NCBI GenBank assembly: GCA_004154925.1
Contig: QJNS01000121.1
Coordinates: 1-64,000 of the forward strand
DNA length: 64,000 bases
Source of the DNA: Monosporascus cannonballus
Taxonomy: Eukaryota > Ascomycota > Sordariomycetes > Xylariales
Direction of reading: 5' to 3'
How positions within the stretch are numbered: position 1 is the stretch's first letter; each line of letters opens with the position of its first letter. A program made the translations under genes and the position numbers. The notes below the pieces were generated by a model. It worked only from the letters and a program-made list of their open reading frames with translations, did not search any database and had not been told where the DNA came from. Of the stretch, positions 23,867 through 36,328 are shown one piece after another.

Positions 23867-25589
23867 TACAAACGAAGGGCCTATAGAAGTAAACCGTTTA
23901 CTTAAATTTGACTTTTTTTACGCTTATTTTAGTTAAATATTTTTAATATAATAATATATTTGGCGTTTTTAAAAATAGAATACAATTAAACTTTGTTATT
24001 TAAACTAAAAAACGCGATTTTCGTAATAATTATTAAAAATTTGTAATTATATATATTATTTGCAAAATATTTTTTCGTAAATACAGTTAAACCAAACCTA
24101 TATAACGTAATATACAGCTTAATGTGCGAAAATGAACCGAGTTTAAAAAGAGAATTATTATCGAATATATTTTTAATTTTGATTTATTGATACCTTTTTT
24201 TATTTAAAAATGTTAAAGATATAATTAATATATTTTTATATAAAGGAAATAGGAAACGCATCGATATTAATTAAACATGGAATTTTGTTAAATGATAAAA
24301 TAAATTAAAAATGCAGTTAAATCGAAGAATAGATTACGGAAAAATTATATATAAAAATTTAAAACTATTTCGTAAATAATTTAAATTGGCACGTAATATG
24401 ACTATAAAATACGACATTTCGAAAAGAAAAAATATTTTTAATAGAATTAATAACTACATTAAGTCTTATAATTACAAATGTTAAAACGTTTAATAAATTA
24501 AATAACATGAAAAATTAAATAAAGATAAATTAAGTGGTTAAATTTTAATATTAGGTTTTGTCGCCATATATTATTATAAAAGATAAAAATTATTTCGTTT
24601 TTTACTGTAATAATAATTTAATATTTTATAATATAAATTTTAATGTAAATAATATAAATTAAATGTTAAATATTTTATATTTAAATTTAATTAAATACTT
24701 CGATAAATATATTAAAGCGTATATTGAGATTATTAAATAATCTTTCAGTTTTAAACGCTTACAAAAATTATTAGTATATAAGATTTAAAATCTATTATAA
24801 TCAATACGATTATATTATATTACATATATCTTTTAAATACTTATAAAATTTTCCTGTTAAAATAAGTTTATAACCGTTTTATCGAAAATTCTATAAAGCT
24901 TGATAATACATATATTGTTAAAAAGAATTTCTTTATCAATTTTTACAAAAGATTTAAAACATTTATAATATTTTGAAACATTAAAATTTGGTCTTTATAA
25001 AATCATTTTTATTTTATTATATTCCGAATATATTACTTCACAACTCAATATTCCACGAATTATCCGCATATTAAGTATTTTCTCTTTATTTTTATTTTTT
25101 AATCTTAAATGTAAAGGGTTTAAACGTTTCGTAAAAACAATATCGTGATATAATAGTTTAAAAATTAAGATTATAAATTATTCCCGTACTTTATCGATAA
25201 GTATAATCGAAACCATAAATTATTAAATTAAAAATGTAAATTAATTATTGCAATAAATTTATCATAATTTTTTAAATAAACATTTAAAAAATTAAAACTC
25301 AGAATTTCTAAAAAGGATTATTTATTTTGAAAAGAATTTCGGGACCAGAAGAAAATAACGAATTAATGTAAAAAATAATAGTAATAAATAATTATCGTAA
25401 AACAATTATAAAAAAAGGGTGTTATAACGTTTACCATAAATCCGAATATAATACGCGCATTTCTTAGAATAATAATAAATACATTTAATATAGAGTGTTT
25501 CACGAATTTCTAATTAATTTAATTATAATGCTGTTATTAATAAATTAAATATATAGAATAAAGTAATTGAGATGAGCGTTTCGCTTATA
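23867..25589 (+). mobile_element. Fot1/pogo-type DNA transposon, family 2, copy 1
   Basis: The left end reads TACAAACGAAGGGCC and the right end, reversed, TATAAGCGAAACG; these are inverted repeats allowing RIP changes. It splits gypsy element X between RT and RNase H. The transposase remnant is legible: QLNRRIDYGKIIY near 24,310-24,360 matches the family 1 region LNRKINYQRVLY. A degenerate knuckle (Y-N-V-Y-H-K-S-E-Y-N) lies near 25,428-25,470. All frames are broken. Length about 1.72 kb. Confidence 0.7.
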
Positions 25590-26100
25590 TGGGCGTTTTT
25601 ATATAAATTGCGTTAAAGTAATATTAATTATATATGATTTAATACGATCCGGTAATGCTAAAAACCGATATTTTGATTTACGCGTTAAACGTAATGATTG
25701 AATAATAAAATAATTAGAAAAATTATATTTTATAGTATATTTTAATATAAATTAAAAACAAACCGAACTTAAATATATTTTTTAAAAAATAAATACAGTT
25801 GTTATTTTAGCTTTTCGTAAAAAAATACTTTATAAAAAAACGTTTCTTATATTAAGCGTTATATAGGTTATTAAAATTATATTTCTTTTATGACCACTAG
25901 CAAATTTATGACATAATAACTTCAATATTTAAAAAAAGATAGTGAACTTCGATTTTGTTAATATTAATAAAAAGGTTTGAAGCCCGATAAAACTAATGTT
26001 TTAAAAACGTGATTAAATTTAAAAACTGCTTAAGATTAGCTATATAATTTTCGATACTAATTTAGGAAAATTTATGTAGAGCCGAAAATCGTAAACGTTC

Positions 26101-28064
26101 AGTGATTACGGCTATAAAAGTAGAATTTTTATATCTTTTCGAAAATTTTCGTTTTGAATATAAATTAATAAGTTATTTAACTGTTAGCAACTAATCTTTA
26201 CTAATTTATTTATTTGTTAACATTTTATTACCTATTTTTAACGAAAAAATGAAAATATATTTATAAACATATATAAAATCTGTTATTCAATAATTATCGT
26301 ATTTCTAGTGTACGAAGAAAATAATATTATTTATATCGCTTTTAACCTTACGTTAAAAAGGTTGAATAATTAAGTGTATTTCCGATTATTTATTCTCGGC
26401 TTGTAAAATAATGAGGCTATTTTATTTAGTTAAAATAAATTTGTTTCGAAATTCTGTAATTATATTAAGCTTTTTTAAAAGTTGCTTCATAACGATAATA
26501 TAGCCTCGGTTAATTTCGACGGTCGTAACGTATAAGGTATACCGAAAACTTATCGAAAACGCAGTGTCTTATTATTATGTTAATAAACATCGAAAATTAT
26601 TTTTAATTTTATATTTTCTTTTTTTTCTTTAGGTTTTTCAGTTTCTATTATATGTTTACTAACTAGTTTTGCCAGTTCGCCGACTGGCCTTATAGGTTCG
26701 CCGGTTGGTCTTTTATATATACCGAATTCTAACTCGTTCCGTATTTAATCGTCCAACGTACGCCTATAATTTATTAATAAAATGCCAAATTTTAATTTTA
26801 AAATAACAAGTTCGATTGATATGGAATAAATTTAAGATTATTAATATTTGATTAATAATTTAACCCGGCTTTACGATTTTCTTTATATTATTAATAACTA
26901 ATAATAATTAATTATTATTAATTTTACGCTATATAATTAATATTTCGTCGATTTAATTTTACTTTCCGATTTTATTTTAAATATACTTTAATTAACTTAA
27001 TTTGTAGATATTTATACGGGCTTCCTGCAAATGGCGATATATTGTAATTATTTAAATATATAAAGGTTTTTTTTAGTATTCGTTTTATTTTTTATAAATA
27101 CGTTAAAACCTTTTTCGTATTTGGCGAAAATTCGCTATATGTTTATGAAATTCTTATTTAGTTTTTAAATAGTATATATAATAAATTTTAACGAAAAACT
27201 CTTTATTTATCTTAATTATTTTTAGCACAGGATATTTTTAATCATTTATTTAATGTTTTATTCTCGAAAATAAAAAAATGATATATAATCGGCAATGTTT
27301 TTCAAATCGGTCTTATAATTTTAAAAACAATACCAAACATATATTATATACGTTTTTGTATTTTGTAAGTAAATACACTTTATGAGTTGATAAGATTTTT
27401 AATTTATTCAAATGTGTTCGAATATATATTAAAATTAATTTAAAAGATTTTGGTAAAAGGTTAAAAGATTTTGTAAATAAATTTATAGTATAACCCAGTG
27501 TAATGATTAATAATAAATATTTTAAGTTGTAATATTTTTATAAAGTAATTATGAGGTTTTAAATATATATATATATATTAACAAATATCTGCTGTATACT
27601 TTAAATATTTATTTAATTTTAAAGTTTATATTAAAGTTCTTTTAATATTTATTTTATTATATAAGGGCAATAATTATATAAGATTTTAAATAACGAATAC
27701 TCGGTGAATAATCCGCGTTTTGTTTTTTTAATTTCCCAAAATTCACTTTAAATTAATTAATACATAATTATTTCGGTTGTAAATAATTTGTATTAAGCAA
27801 GAAAATCGACAATTTTATTTTTATATAACATATTATTTAATTCCGTAATAAATAACATTTTAATTATAAATAAAAATAATATTATTGTTTTAAAACGGCT
27901 TAAAATTATTAAAATAACGTTAGATATATATTTATCGGTTGTAAAATTAAAACTTAAGTTTGTGAAAAAGTTTATATTTAATTTTTAACGTAAGTATTTA
28001 TATAAAAAATAATATAATATTTTGAAAAATATATATTGAAATTTCCATATATCTTAATATATTA
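26101..28064. other. Unassigned RIP-degraded DNA
   Basis: It probably includes the lost 3' part of gypsy element X, but I could not align it. Around 26,665-26,715 there is a short near-tandem repeat (TTCGCCGACTGGCCTTATAG, then TTCGCCGGTTGGTCTT) of higher GC, perhaps an LTR fragment. Nothing else is recognised. Confidence 0.4.
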
Positions 28065-28924
28065 ACGTATTACACAAGTGAGCTGGACACTTTTTAGCAC
28101 CTCGCAATAATTAATCCAAATACCTTAACCACAACATATCCAATTAATTTAAATCAACCATATTCTCTTTCGCTAACCGTATCTATAGGTTTTTACCAAG
28201 TGCATACATTATATCAAGTCTTGTTGCGGACGCCATATTGCTATTTCTTCCTCCCAACCCGCTTACGACCAATTATTTCCTAACGCGTCCGAACCAATAT
28301 TACCCCCATTTCGAAAATATTAAAGCCGACCGACGAGAAAACAATTATCGACCGAATTCCCAAGCCATATATGCGAACGTTTTTTATCCGGCTTTAATAC
28401 GTGGAAGATATTCGCAAAAAAACGTTATATTGGAAGGCTATACGGCTTTGTTATACGGCGCGTTGCAAGGCTGTGGGGCAAGGCTATAGGGCTTGTTATG
28501 GAACGCGTCAGAAGGCGGGTTAAAGGGCGTATCGCTGTATTATAAGACTTGTCGGAATAACAATTCGATTTTACGTATTTAATATTATTAAAACAAACGT
28601 TTTCATTAAAGAAAAATACCTATTATATAGGATAAATAAGTTATTTTAGTCGATAGAAAAGATAATGGTAAAAAAATACTGTTAATAACTATTAAAAATA
28701 ATCGTCGCAAAAAGCCTAAAAGGAAAAAACGGCAATACGGCGTCCGCAATAACCTTAATAAAATACGTACACCTATTGAAAAGCTGTAAATACGGCTAGC
28801 GAAAATGAATACGGTTAATTTGAATTTATTGGATATGTTATGGTTAAGTTATTTGGATTGATTGTTGCGAGGTGCTAAAAAGTGTCCAGCTTACTTGTAT
28901 ATCCAGCTTACTTGTGTAATACGT
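28065..28924. mobile_element. Short TIR element (860 bp), non-autonomous Fot1/Tc1-mariner type
   Basis: Long inverted repeats start ACGTATTACACAAGTGAGCT on the left and ACGTATTACACAAGTAAGCT reading inward from the right, and stay alignable for about 100 bases. They are flanked by TA at 28,063-28,064 and 28,925-28,926. The right arm has an extra tandem copy of the ACAAGTAAGCTGGA unit. The interior is much less RIP-affected than its surroundings. The stretch 28,720-28,800 may be a remnant of a DDE transposase C-terminus. An open frame of 83 codons (28,238-28,489, plus) has no recognised family. Confidence 0.8.
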
Positions 28925-31016
28925 TAGGTATTTTTTAACGTATTATTAAACGTTATTAGTTAAAATTTCTTAGTAAAAATTCAGGTTATTTAATTTAATA
29001 ATTTGTTTATTTTTTATATAATTTGCGCGAGAATTATTATCGTATTAATTAATAATTTATTAACATAAAACATATTATAACGAGGTAACGAATTTATCTT
29101 ATTAAAATAAAACATTATTAAGACTTATATAACAATCTTTTGTTATCTCGGTATTTTTTAAGTTGATATTATAAAGCTTTAAATATTACGATTTTGATTT
29201 ATAATTTATAAATTTTATTTTAAAATTATGGTAAAAGTTTAGAAATAAATACAGTTCTATTTAAAGTTAAAATTTTCGCTATTAAACGAAAAAGGTATTA
29301 TTCCGACATAATAATCTTAATCCTTTCTTTTTTTAATTTCGCTAATAATTTAATAGTAAAACAATCTTTTATTATTACGTTAAATTTGATTTTTTTTGAA
29401 TCAACTCTAGTAATAATTGTTACCTACGTTTTTTTATCGTACGTATTTTATATAAAAAATACCGATATATAGGGATTTTTTAAAAGTCATTTCCGAAAAT
29501 TAATTTATAATCGTATAGTAACAGTTTCGCATTAATTTAATATAGATTTTAATTATTTAAATTTTCTCTTCTTATATTCGTCGAGGAATTTAACTGCCAA
29601 AAAAGTTTTAAACGGATTTAGCAAATTATTTTATCCAATCGTATTTTTCAGTTATACGAAATATAGTCGCCGTTAAGTACTTAATTTCTTTAAATAATTC
29701 GTTAATTAAGCATATTTTGTTTTACAAACCTTAATATTACGTTATCATAATTAACCCATATAAACATATAATTTGTACGCCAATTTAACTTATTAATGAC
29801 ATTAATTTTTTATATGAATATTGTATTTCCAAATCGATTTAAAATAATTAATATATTTATTAAGTAAAGTTTTCCCGAAAATCTTATACAAATACGATAC
29901 TTATTGTTTAATATTTATTAATCCGTTAAAACTAAAATCTTTTATTTAATATTTTTGAAATCTTATCGTTAATACTTTAAATTCTTTACAATAATGAATA
30001 ATTTTTATTATTCTATTTTTTAATTACTTTCGATATTAACTATTTAATAATTAAAACGTAAGTATATATTAAAGTCTCTTATATATTATAATATAATATT
30101 TTATACCTTTTTAATAAATCCATTTATTTTTATATGGGTATATTTAATACAGCTCTAGTTTTAGAAAATAATTATATTATAAAAAACCTGCTTTGACTTT
30201 TTTGAAACGTTTCGATTATTTCGTTAATTTATAGAAAAAAATTATACGAATTTCTTTTCTTAATAAAATTCAAAATAACAACGTTAATTTTTAAATATTA
30301 AATTATACTTTTTGATAAGAATTAACAATTTTTAAAAATACTTAAATATTATATGCTAAATTAGAAAGTTATTATTTTTAAATTACGATAATTCGTTAAA
30401 AATTTATTTATATACTTTTAATATTTACGATAAATGTTAAGAATTAAATGTAGGTTTTTAAAAATTAATATTTTATTACTTTAATAATTAATTAAGATTT
30501 AGTTTAAAAATATTGGTAAATTAATTACAAATATTTCGGATATTCCTTTTTCTTATTTATAAATATTACGATATTATATAAATAAATAACGTAAATTTAA
30601 TTACTAAACTTAATTAAAACTTTATATATGTTTTAAAAAAGCATTAAAATATTATTAAATCCGAAAAATATTACTGTATATTTTAAATATCAGTATTTTA
30701 TTCTAAAGATAATTTTTTATTCGTGGTTTTTCTTATTTCGTATTTAATAATATATATTTTTTAAATTTAAAATGAAAAAAAAAAATCTTAACGCATTTTA
30801 ATCGGTTTATCACTTTAAAAATTAACGATAACAAATATCAGTTTCTTACAGTAATCTGGTGTAACGATCGATAATCGATATATAACCGTAAATTACAGTT
30901 TTAAGTACGAATAAAACGGAGACGGTGATTTCCGATTTCGACTTTCGGATTTGTCTAATTCGTAAGTTTTCGTAAATATATTTTTCGAACTTTTAATGTT
31001 AAAGTTCCGAAATTAA
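28925..31016. other. Unassigned RIP-degraded DNA
   Basis: No terminal repeats or safely readable domains. On the minus strand 29,300-29,760 has longer open stretches, but no motif could be assigned. It is probably the body of a mutated retroelement. Confidence 0.35.
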
Positions 31017-31533
31017 GTAAATGTAAGATAAGTAAGGGTGCGACGTTAACCACAAAATCAAAACATCAGCAATTCCAAACACCAATTAGGATTTGGACAC
31101 CTTAATCCACCTTATAAGGACTAGCTGTGCATATTATCATAACTACTCCCCTCTTTTTAGTAAAATCGGCCCGACTTTAGAGCTGGATAAGATATCGAAC
31201 CTCTAAGGCTTTACGGCGCCCTATAAGCATATAACGCGGTCGGACCTTTCGCGCCGACTATCCGCCGAATGTTAACAGTTAAAATCTTTTTTAATTTACG
31301 TTTTGGCTTTTTTTAACTTATAGCCGCCTCTGTAAGGATTAAATCTTACCTTCGGTATGTTGCCGAAATGGCGCCGAACTGGCTGATATACTTAATTAAG
31401 GTTTAAAATAAATATGAAATAAACGAAAGTATGACGTTAATTACAAGATTAAAGAATTAGCAATTTCAAACCTTAATTGGGATTTGGATACTTTAATTCA
31501 TCTTATAAGGACTGGCTGTGCATATTATCATAA
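31017..31533 (-). mobile_element. Miniature LTR-flanked element (TRIM-like)
   Basis: Two direct repeats (about 31,017-31,142 and 31,408-31,533) match closely over at least 101 bases and end in GGACT(A/G)GCTGTGCATATT plus ATCATAA. The ~265-bp interior has no coding potential and higher GC. Just inside the left repeat lies a pyrimidine run (CTACTCCCCTCTTTTT), a polypurine tract if read on the minus strand, so the element would be minus-oriented. Differences between repeats are mostly C/T or G/A. It may instead be a simple duplicated segment. Confidence 0.5.
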
Positions 31534-34500
31534 TAAATAGGCTTTATATACGGTAATTCGTTTTATATTAAGGTTATAAAGTATTAAGTGTTTGCAAATA
31601 TAAAAATTAATTTTAGTATTTTGAACAAAATATGCGTTCCGAAACTTTTTAAAAATATATAGAAATATATACAACTTTTAAAATAATGTTATTTATTAAC
31701 ATCAAATATATTACGATTATATTTACATTGAATAAAATGAATAATATAAGCTAATTCGTTATCAAATATTAAATTTATTAATTTTTCGTTATTGATTTTA
31801 TGAATATTTTCATAGATATAATTATATTTAATAGTATTTGATAACATATTATATTTATTTATTTATAATTAAACTAATAATATATTAAACGTTTATTAAT
31901 TACGGCATGTTTCAAAATATATTTAACGAGATTATTACAGTTTTAACAGTTTTCAGGTATTTTTATATTGATTTTTAAAAACTCAATAATATTTAATAAA
32001 AAAATTTTTAACATTGATTAACGTAAGTATATTAAAGGTAATAAACCAGAAATTATATTTCTATACGAAACGTTTATTATGCGTATTTATTCCCGTTTTG
32101 GTATTTAGATTTATTTATACAATAATCATACGTTAATCGTTTTTTCTTCTAACGATAACCAAATTTCTAAATAATAACCTTACGTTAATCGTACGGCGTT
32201 ATGCGGCCGAAATAAATTAAACGTGTATTTTTATTTTGACGATGTTTTTTAATTTATTTGAATTATCGAAAATGGTAATGTTTTATCCGGCGTTAAATTT
32301 TGTTTTAATTTTTATACGGTTGTTTTTCGATTGAGAAAAATAATTTTTTATCTTTTACTTTTTAATCGAAATTAATACACTTTTGCTTCTTATAATTTCA
32401 ACTAATCGAAACGTAATTTCTTTCTCGAGTACTTAACAACCTATAAATCGATTTAATTTATTATAATCGGCATTTATTCGGCAATAAAAAAAATCTTTTT
32501 ATAAGGTTCTACTTTTTTTTTCGCTGAACTCGGGTACCTTTAATTAAATTTGATTCGTTAAGTATTTGCTTTAAATATATTTAAACGTATTTATTTTTGT
32601 TTCTTTTTTATCTGGCCTTTAAATACTAATACTAGACAGTTTATATACGATTAACCTTCGTAATTATATCGAAGGGCGTTTAAAAATACTTTTTATTTAA
32701 ATATTTTACTTTTTAAAAGTTTTCTTAATTTATAATAAAATAATACATCAACTTGAAATATTTTTCAAATTTAAAATTTACATTTTTGACTTTAAGTAAA
32801 TAAATTTTCCAGGTTATAAAACTTTTATGGGCAATTTGCAACGTTATTTTAGCTGTTCGAAAATGTTTCGAAAAATATTTTTTATATATTTAAAGTTAAA
32901 ATATCATTTTATATAAAAAACTGTAAAATTTTAAGGTACCCTTTTCAGTTTTTTTATATATTATCACAATAGGTTCCTCATTTTTATTATAAGAATTAGC
33001 TTTATTTTTTTCATAGCTTAATAAATATATATCACGTTTAATAATTTGAATATTTTAATAATATTAGTTTTCATAATAAATAAAATTTAATCTTTTTGTT
33101 TTTATATTAAAGGCTGTTCGGGAAATAATTGCTCCAGATATTTTAATAATTTCGAATATTCTTGTTTAATGTATTGATTATGTTAATTCTGAAGAAAGTC
33201 GATTAATTAATTATATTTTAATTAGGTTTCGTTTATTTCGCCATAATTGTTTCCCTTTCATTGTTTTAATAGATAGCTTCTTTTCGCTTTTGCTTTCGTT
33301 AAGATACGACGTTTTACAACGTCTTATAACGACTCCACGCAGGAGACTAGAAGTATTTGTAAATATATAAATTTAAATTTTCAAAAATTATTTCTTTTAA
33401 AAGAGTGTAAATAAATTAATATTTGCTTTAATACCTGGTAGCATTTTTATAATACTAAAATTTTCTTATATTTAAATTATTTTCGTTTGGTTTAAAACGG
33501 TTTATTACTAATTCGAAATTTTTAAGAAAATGTTTTGCTTAGTTATTTCGTTAATTATTGAAAAAAATATTGGCCCCGTTTTTAAATACTAGGTTAATAA
33601 TTTGTATTATTAAAATATTGTATTATTATAGCCCGAATCCTTATGTTTAATACTTAAACAGATAATATAAGCCTTAATTTATTTTATTTATATTTATTTT
33701 AGTTTTTATAACTTATGTCGTGATTGTTATTAAATTTAATTTTGAATATATTTAATGATATTTTTATATTTTTGAATTATATAAAAATAATAATAACAGG
33801 TTGTTGCTAGATATGGGATTTCTTAATTATATATTTATTTGTTACTTGAGTTCGAAATTACGATAAATACATTTTTACTAGTATACGTACGTTTATTATT
33901 TTGTCAAGTTCAGAAATTAAAGAATAATATTTTAAAAAAATACGTTAATCGGTTCAAAGTAGTTAAGGTCGAACTTAGAGGAAATTTAAATTTTTAGGTA
34001 ATAAAGTTCGTTAAGGTGAAACGAACAGTTCGTAAAGTAAACGTATATATTTTATATGAAATCGAAAATGGTACCGTCATCGTTTTTAAACAAAATAACG
34101 TTTTATACGTGGTAGAAAATAAAATGTACGTTAATTTATTTCAAGTAGAACCCTTTTCGTTCGTTTCAATTAAAAGCTAGAATATTTTATATATTTTTAA
34201 TGTAAATAGGTCCGGTAAATAGGAATATAAAAATGGCCGTTATTTTTTAAATAATGAAAAATGCGAACCTGGAAAATTAATTTGTACCATTAAATTTCCT
34301 ACTGAAAGATGAAAAAATAAAATTTATTTCTGTTATATAACTTTGCGTATAATGTATTTCCGCTGAAAATTTAAAATTAAAATGAATTTCTTTTAAATAT
34401 TTTATTATCGATATGTTTGAAATAAAATCCGACTTCGTTATTTCGTATTTTGTTACGAGACTTATTTTTTAAATTCACTAAATAAATGTTTAAAAGATTT

Positions 34501-34858
34501 ATTATAAAATTAATCTTTTATTTTTTTTACAACGAAAACGTGACCGTATTTTAAGTTTGTCTTTTTTTATATGTTTAATTATACGTTATTTTTATTTTTA
34601 TAAAAACTGGCGAAATTATATTTTAAGATAAGTGTTAGTAATTTTTTAAGTTTTAATAATAATTATATTATGAAGATAATAATAATCATTACGGTTATTT
34701 TAAGGAATAATTTTATTTCCCTAATAATTAATAATATTCTTAAAACCGTAAATATATTTATAAAAAGGCAAATATATAAAGAAATACGTACGTGTAAAAA
34801 ATACAATATATTTATTTTGTATCGCGATTTTTAACGTAATTTATATATAAAGCACTTA
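31534..34858. other. RIP-degraded DNA with one LTR-like segment
   Basis: At about 33,297-33,435 a segment starting GTTAAGATACGACG matches 60,309-60,450 (TGTTAAGATATGTCG) over its length. It is followed by TGGTAGCA, which could be a primer-binding site of a plus-strand element. The rest of the interval has no recognised gene. Confidence 0.4.
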
Positions 34859-36328
34859 TATAAAGAAGACTATAGTCTATATTTAATCTTTATATTATTT
34901 TCCTTTTTTATATATTTTTAATATAATAATATATTCAACTCTTTAAAGAATACGAATAAACTTTATTATATATACATAAAACGTAATTTTAGTTTTAAGC
35001 ATTAGATTTTTATATTTATATATATTATTTCCAAAATCCATAATTGGAAATGAATTTAAAAGAAATTTATATAATATAATATAATATCTAATTTACTACA
35101 TATATATTACTTGAAAAACTAATGTATTATGAAATATATTTTTAAGATAGATTTAAATAAAAAGGGTAATGACGAAAGATTTAAATATAAACGTTTAAGA
35201 AATATTTTATAAATAATTGTAATTCGTACGTAATATAATTACGATATATAGTATTTTAAAGATTTTATACATTTTTAATGAAATTAATGTTTTAATAAAA
35301 GTAATAACGGTATTAAATATAATGATTATAAATAATAACCGTCAAATGATAAACATTTCAAAATGAAATTTGGTTAAATATTTTAATAAATGTATTAAAG
35401 TACGTATAAAAAACATTAAAGGGGTTTTTATTTTTTACCATTACGAAAATTATAATTAGATAAAATTTCAAAAGTATTATAAAAATACGATATTATTACG
35501 TTTTATATATTTTATTATTAGGTTATAAATTTTAACATTTTAATAAAATATTTCTTTTCTTTTAAAACGGATTTATAATTATTATATCGAAAATTTTATA
35601 AAGCATTATAATACACATATTGTAAAAAATGTATTAACTTTTACGAAATATTTATAATATTTATAATATTCGAAAATATTAGGACCAGTTTTTACGTTAT
35701 TAACTTTATAATCTTAAATCTTAAATATATTATTGTGTAATTAAATATCCGATAATACTTTTAAATACTAACTATTATTCCGTAATTTTTAATGTTTTTT
35801 TAATTTTAAACTCAAAATATTTATAACATTTTCGAAAAATATAATTTCGTAATTTAATTATTTAAAAAATAAAATTGTAAATGGTTAAAATAATTCACCG
35901 ATAATTATAATCGAAACGGTAAATTAGTTAATGCAAAATATAAATTATATATTATGTAAAATATTTTTAATAGGAAAAATAAATACTTTTTCAAAATTAA
36001 GTACAGTTTCAGCAAACGTTGAAAAACGAAAAATAAACGCCTTTAAAAAAGAAAAATATTTTTTTTCTTTAAAAAGGTTTTTTTTAACATAAAAGAAAAA
36101 CCGATTTAATATAAAATATAACAATACAAAGTAATTATTATAGAAAGGTTATAAAAACTGTATTATAACGTTTACAATAAGCTCGAATATAATACGCGTA
36201 TTTAGTATGAAATAATAAATACGTTTAATAAAATCATTTCGAATAATTTTAATTCATTTTAATATAATGCAATTATTAAGAAATTAAATATGTATAATAA
36301 GGTAGTTAAAATAGGCGCTTCGCTTATA
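34859..36328 (+). mobile_element. Fot1/pogo-type DNA transposon, family 2, copy 2 (internally shortened)
   Basis: The right end (CGCTTATA at 36,321-36,328, preceded by GGCGCTT) matches the right end of the copy at 23,867-25,589. The left end near 34,859 aligns with that copy (shared TTTTTAATATAATAATATAT). A degenerate transposase knuckle (Y-N-V-Y-N-K-L-E-Y-N-T-R) lies at about 36,165-36,215. It is about 1.47 kb against 1.72 kb for copy 1. No frame is intact. Confidence 0.6.

Larger units (their letters stand above)
11254..26100 (+). mobile_element. Gypsy element X, Ty3/gypsy-type, strongly degraded and split by later insertions
   Basis: Segments collinear with gypsy element A: 12,900-14,211 matches A's 16,330-17,590; 22,928-23,866 matches A's ~17,592-18,540 (RT region); 25,590-26,100 matches A's ~18,550-19,050 (RNase H, with K-T-D and Y-A-L near 25,660-25,690). 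An LTR-like start TGTTACAATCTAAGC at 11,254 resembles the A-family LTR start. The breaks fall exactly at the ends of two DNA transposons (14,214-22,925 and 23,867-25,589), so one element was split twice. No coding frame survives, and I could not find its 3' LTR or follow it safely past ~26,100. Confidence 0.7.
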
